DNA of 64,000 nucleotides from Cytophagales bacterium. Lineage in GTDB: Bacteria > Bacteroidota > Bacteroidia > Cytophagales > 172606-1. The position numbers and the translations under genes were made by a program. The stretch covers positions 62,001 through 126,000 of the forward strand of contig JAUJMU010000008.1 in the NCBI GenBank assembly GCA_030446715.1, in the 5' to 3' direction. Position 1 is the first letter of the stretch. Each line of letters opens with the position of its first letter. The notes under the pieces were generated by a model. That model ran no database searches and had not been told where the DNA came from. It saw nothing but the letters and a program-made list of their open reading frames with translations. Of the stretch, positions 63,093 through 64,000 are shown one piece after another.

Positions 63093-64000
63093 ATGAACAG
63101 TTTTATTCTGAAAAATCTGCGCTTACCGGGTGCCCTATTGCTCACGTTGGCGCTTGCCGGATGTAATCCAAAAGGGCGCCCGGCGACGGAAAGCACAGAA
63201 CGAGAACGAAAGTTTAACGTGCTGTTTATTGCCGTGGATGACCTGAACACCGCCATCGGCTGTTACGGGCATCCTTTGGTGCAAACGCCGAACATTGACC
63301 GCCTGGCCAGCCGGGGCGTGCGGTTTGAACGGGCCTACTGCCAGTCGCCGATCTGCATTCCCAGCCGGGCTTCCCTGCTCACGGGACGGCGTCCGCAAAC
63401 AACCCAGACGTTCCGGGCAAAGGACGCTTTCCGCAAGGTCCTGCCGGACGTAGTGACCTTGCCCCAGCATTTTCGCCAACACGGGTATTACGCGGCGCGG
63501 GTGGGCAAAATCTTTCACATGGGCGTACCCAACGACATCGGCACCAGCGGCAAGGACGATCCGCAATCCTGGGCGGAAGTGGTTAATCCAAAAGGGAGAG
63601 ACGTACTGGAAGAAGACCGGCTCACCAACCTGACGCCCAAGGAAGGATTAGGCGGTGCCCTGGCTTACCTGGCCGCTGACGGAACTGACGAAGAACAGAC
63701 CGACGGGATGGTAGCCACGGAAACCATCCGGCTCCTGCAAACGCACCGGGACACCTCTTTTTTCATCGGCGCGGGTTTTTTCCGGCCGCACCCTCCTTTC
63801 GTGGCGCCCAAGAAGTACTTTGACCTCTACCCGCTGGATAAGATTGTGCTGCCGCAGGACGCAGCCCACGACCGGAAGGACATTCCGGCGATGGCACTCA
63901 CCATCAACCCGCCCAACTTTGGATTGGACCAACAGGCGCAGAAGAGGGCCATTCAGGCGTATTACGCTTCGGTGAGTTTCGTGGATGCGCAGGTCGGACG
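63093..64000 (+). CDS. Sulfatase lipoprotein, iduronate-2-sulfatase-like (3' end cut)
   Basis: ATG 63093 opens a frame with no stop before the window end (about 302 residues). Residues 1-24 are a lipoprotein signal (LLLTLALAGC). The core shows FNVLFIAVDDLNTAIGCYGH, the formylglycine motif CIPSRASLLTGRRPQ with Cys near 88, GYYAARVGKIFHMG and FFIGAGFFRPHPPFVAPKKY. VDDLN, CIPSR and GFFRPHPPF are typical of the iduronate-2-sulfatase-like group. It is the third sulfatase of the window and the last visible gene of PUL 2, 84 bases after the esterase gene. It would remove sulfate from a uronic-acid-bearing glycan. Confidence 0.88.
   Translation, partial: MNSFILKNLRLPGALLLTLALAGCNPKGRPATESTERERKFNVLFIAVDDLNTAIGCYGHPLVQTPNIDRLASRGVRFERAYCQSPICIPSRASLLTGRRPQTTQTFRAKDAFRKVLPDVVTLPQHFRQHGYYAARVGKIFHMGVPNDIGTSGKDDPQSWAEVVNPKGRDVLEEDRLTNLTPKEGLGGALAYLAADGTDEEQTDGMVATETIRLLQTHRDTSFFIGAGFFRPHPPFVAPKKYFDLYPLDKIVLPQDAAHDRKDIPAMALTINPPNFGLDQQAQKRAIQAYYASVSFVDAQVG

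Noticed and set aside
1-64000. tRNA, rRNA or riboswitch genes
   Set aside because: No cloverleaf, TPsiC-type box pattern or known riboswitch core could be recognised by reading; a covariance-model search would be needed to exclude them.

Overview
The window looks like a chromosomal segment of a Bacteroidota bacterium, most likely a soil or plant-associated Cytophagales (Spirosomataceae-like) member. Evidence: two SusC/SusD pairs, an ECF sigma/FecR pair, several C-terminal type IX secretion (T9SS) sorting domains, many secreted glycan-active enzymes, and GC content that looks moderately high by eye. No rRNA, tRNA or CRISPR array was recognised. Genus is not assigned.

Region 1 (1-24 kb) is a worn accessory region. 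Intact genes: a GH43-like enzyme cut by the window edge, a PepSY membrane protein, a type II NADH dehydrogenase, a secreted beta-propeller protein, a PAS histidine kinase, a discoidin-like protein, a PVC-type dehydrogenase/HEAT/cytochrome c protein, a GH43-type propeller enzyme, a DUF4380-like lipoprotein and a 2OG-Fe(II) oxygenase. Between them lie many broken genes: a TonB-receptor plug stub, two histidine kinase remnants, a GH10 xylanase without its second catalytic region, a SusC stub, two truncated secreted proteins meeting head to head, and an IS630-type transposase tail. Palindromic repeats are frequent.

Region 2 (24-32 kb) is a metabolic island. On the minus strand: acid-sugar kinase (DUF1537), GntR/FCD regulator, MFS anion symporter, Asp/Glu-racemase-like enzyme and sulfatase. 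Divergent on the plus strand: a transketolase split into two overlapping genes. The shared promoter region has two copies of a palindromic operator with core TTGTATACAA.

Region 3 (32-50 kb) is a polysaccharide utilisation locus (PUL 1): GH5-like enzyme, ECF sigma, FecR anti-sigma, STN-type SusC, SusD, small lipoprotein, two proteins built mainly of carbohydrate-binding modules, a DUF5060 glycosidase and a sulfatase. A convergent PL8-type polysaccharide lyase with a T9SS tail closes it.

Region 4 (50-64 kb) is PUL 2: SusC (frameshifted in an A-run), SusD, apiosidase-like (DUF4038/GH140-type) protein, alginate-lyase-fold/DUF6250 protein, PQQ-type sugar dehydrogenase with cytochrome c, sialate O-acetylesterase-like protein, and a sulfatase cut by the window end. 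Upstream lie two more copies of the region 2 operator, so the GntR regulator probably controls the metabolic island, the PL8 lyase and PUL 2 together.

Working model (inference): an acidic, partly sulfated and acetylated glycan is cut outside the cell by lyases, sulfatases, esterase and glycosidases. Some released sugar is oxidised in the periplasm, the sugar acid is imported by the MFS carrier, phosphorylated by the DUF1537 kinase, and processed by the split transketolase. A mobile palindromic element with a visible target-site duplication is nested between the operator pair and the PL8 gene.
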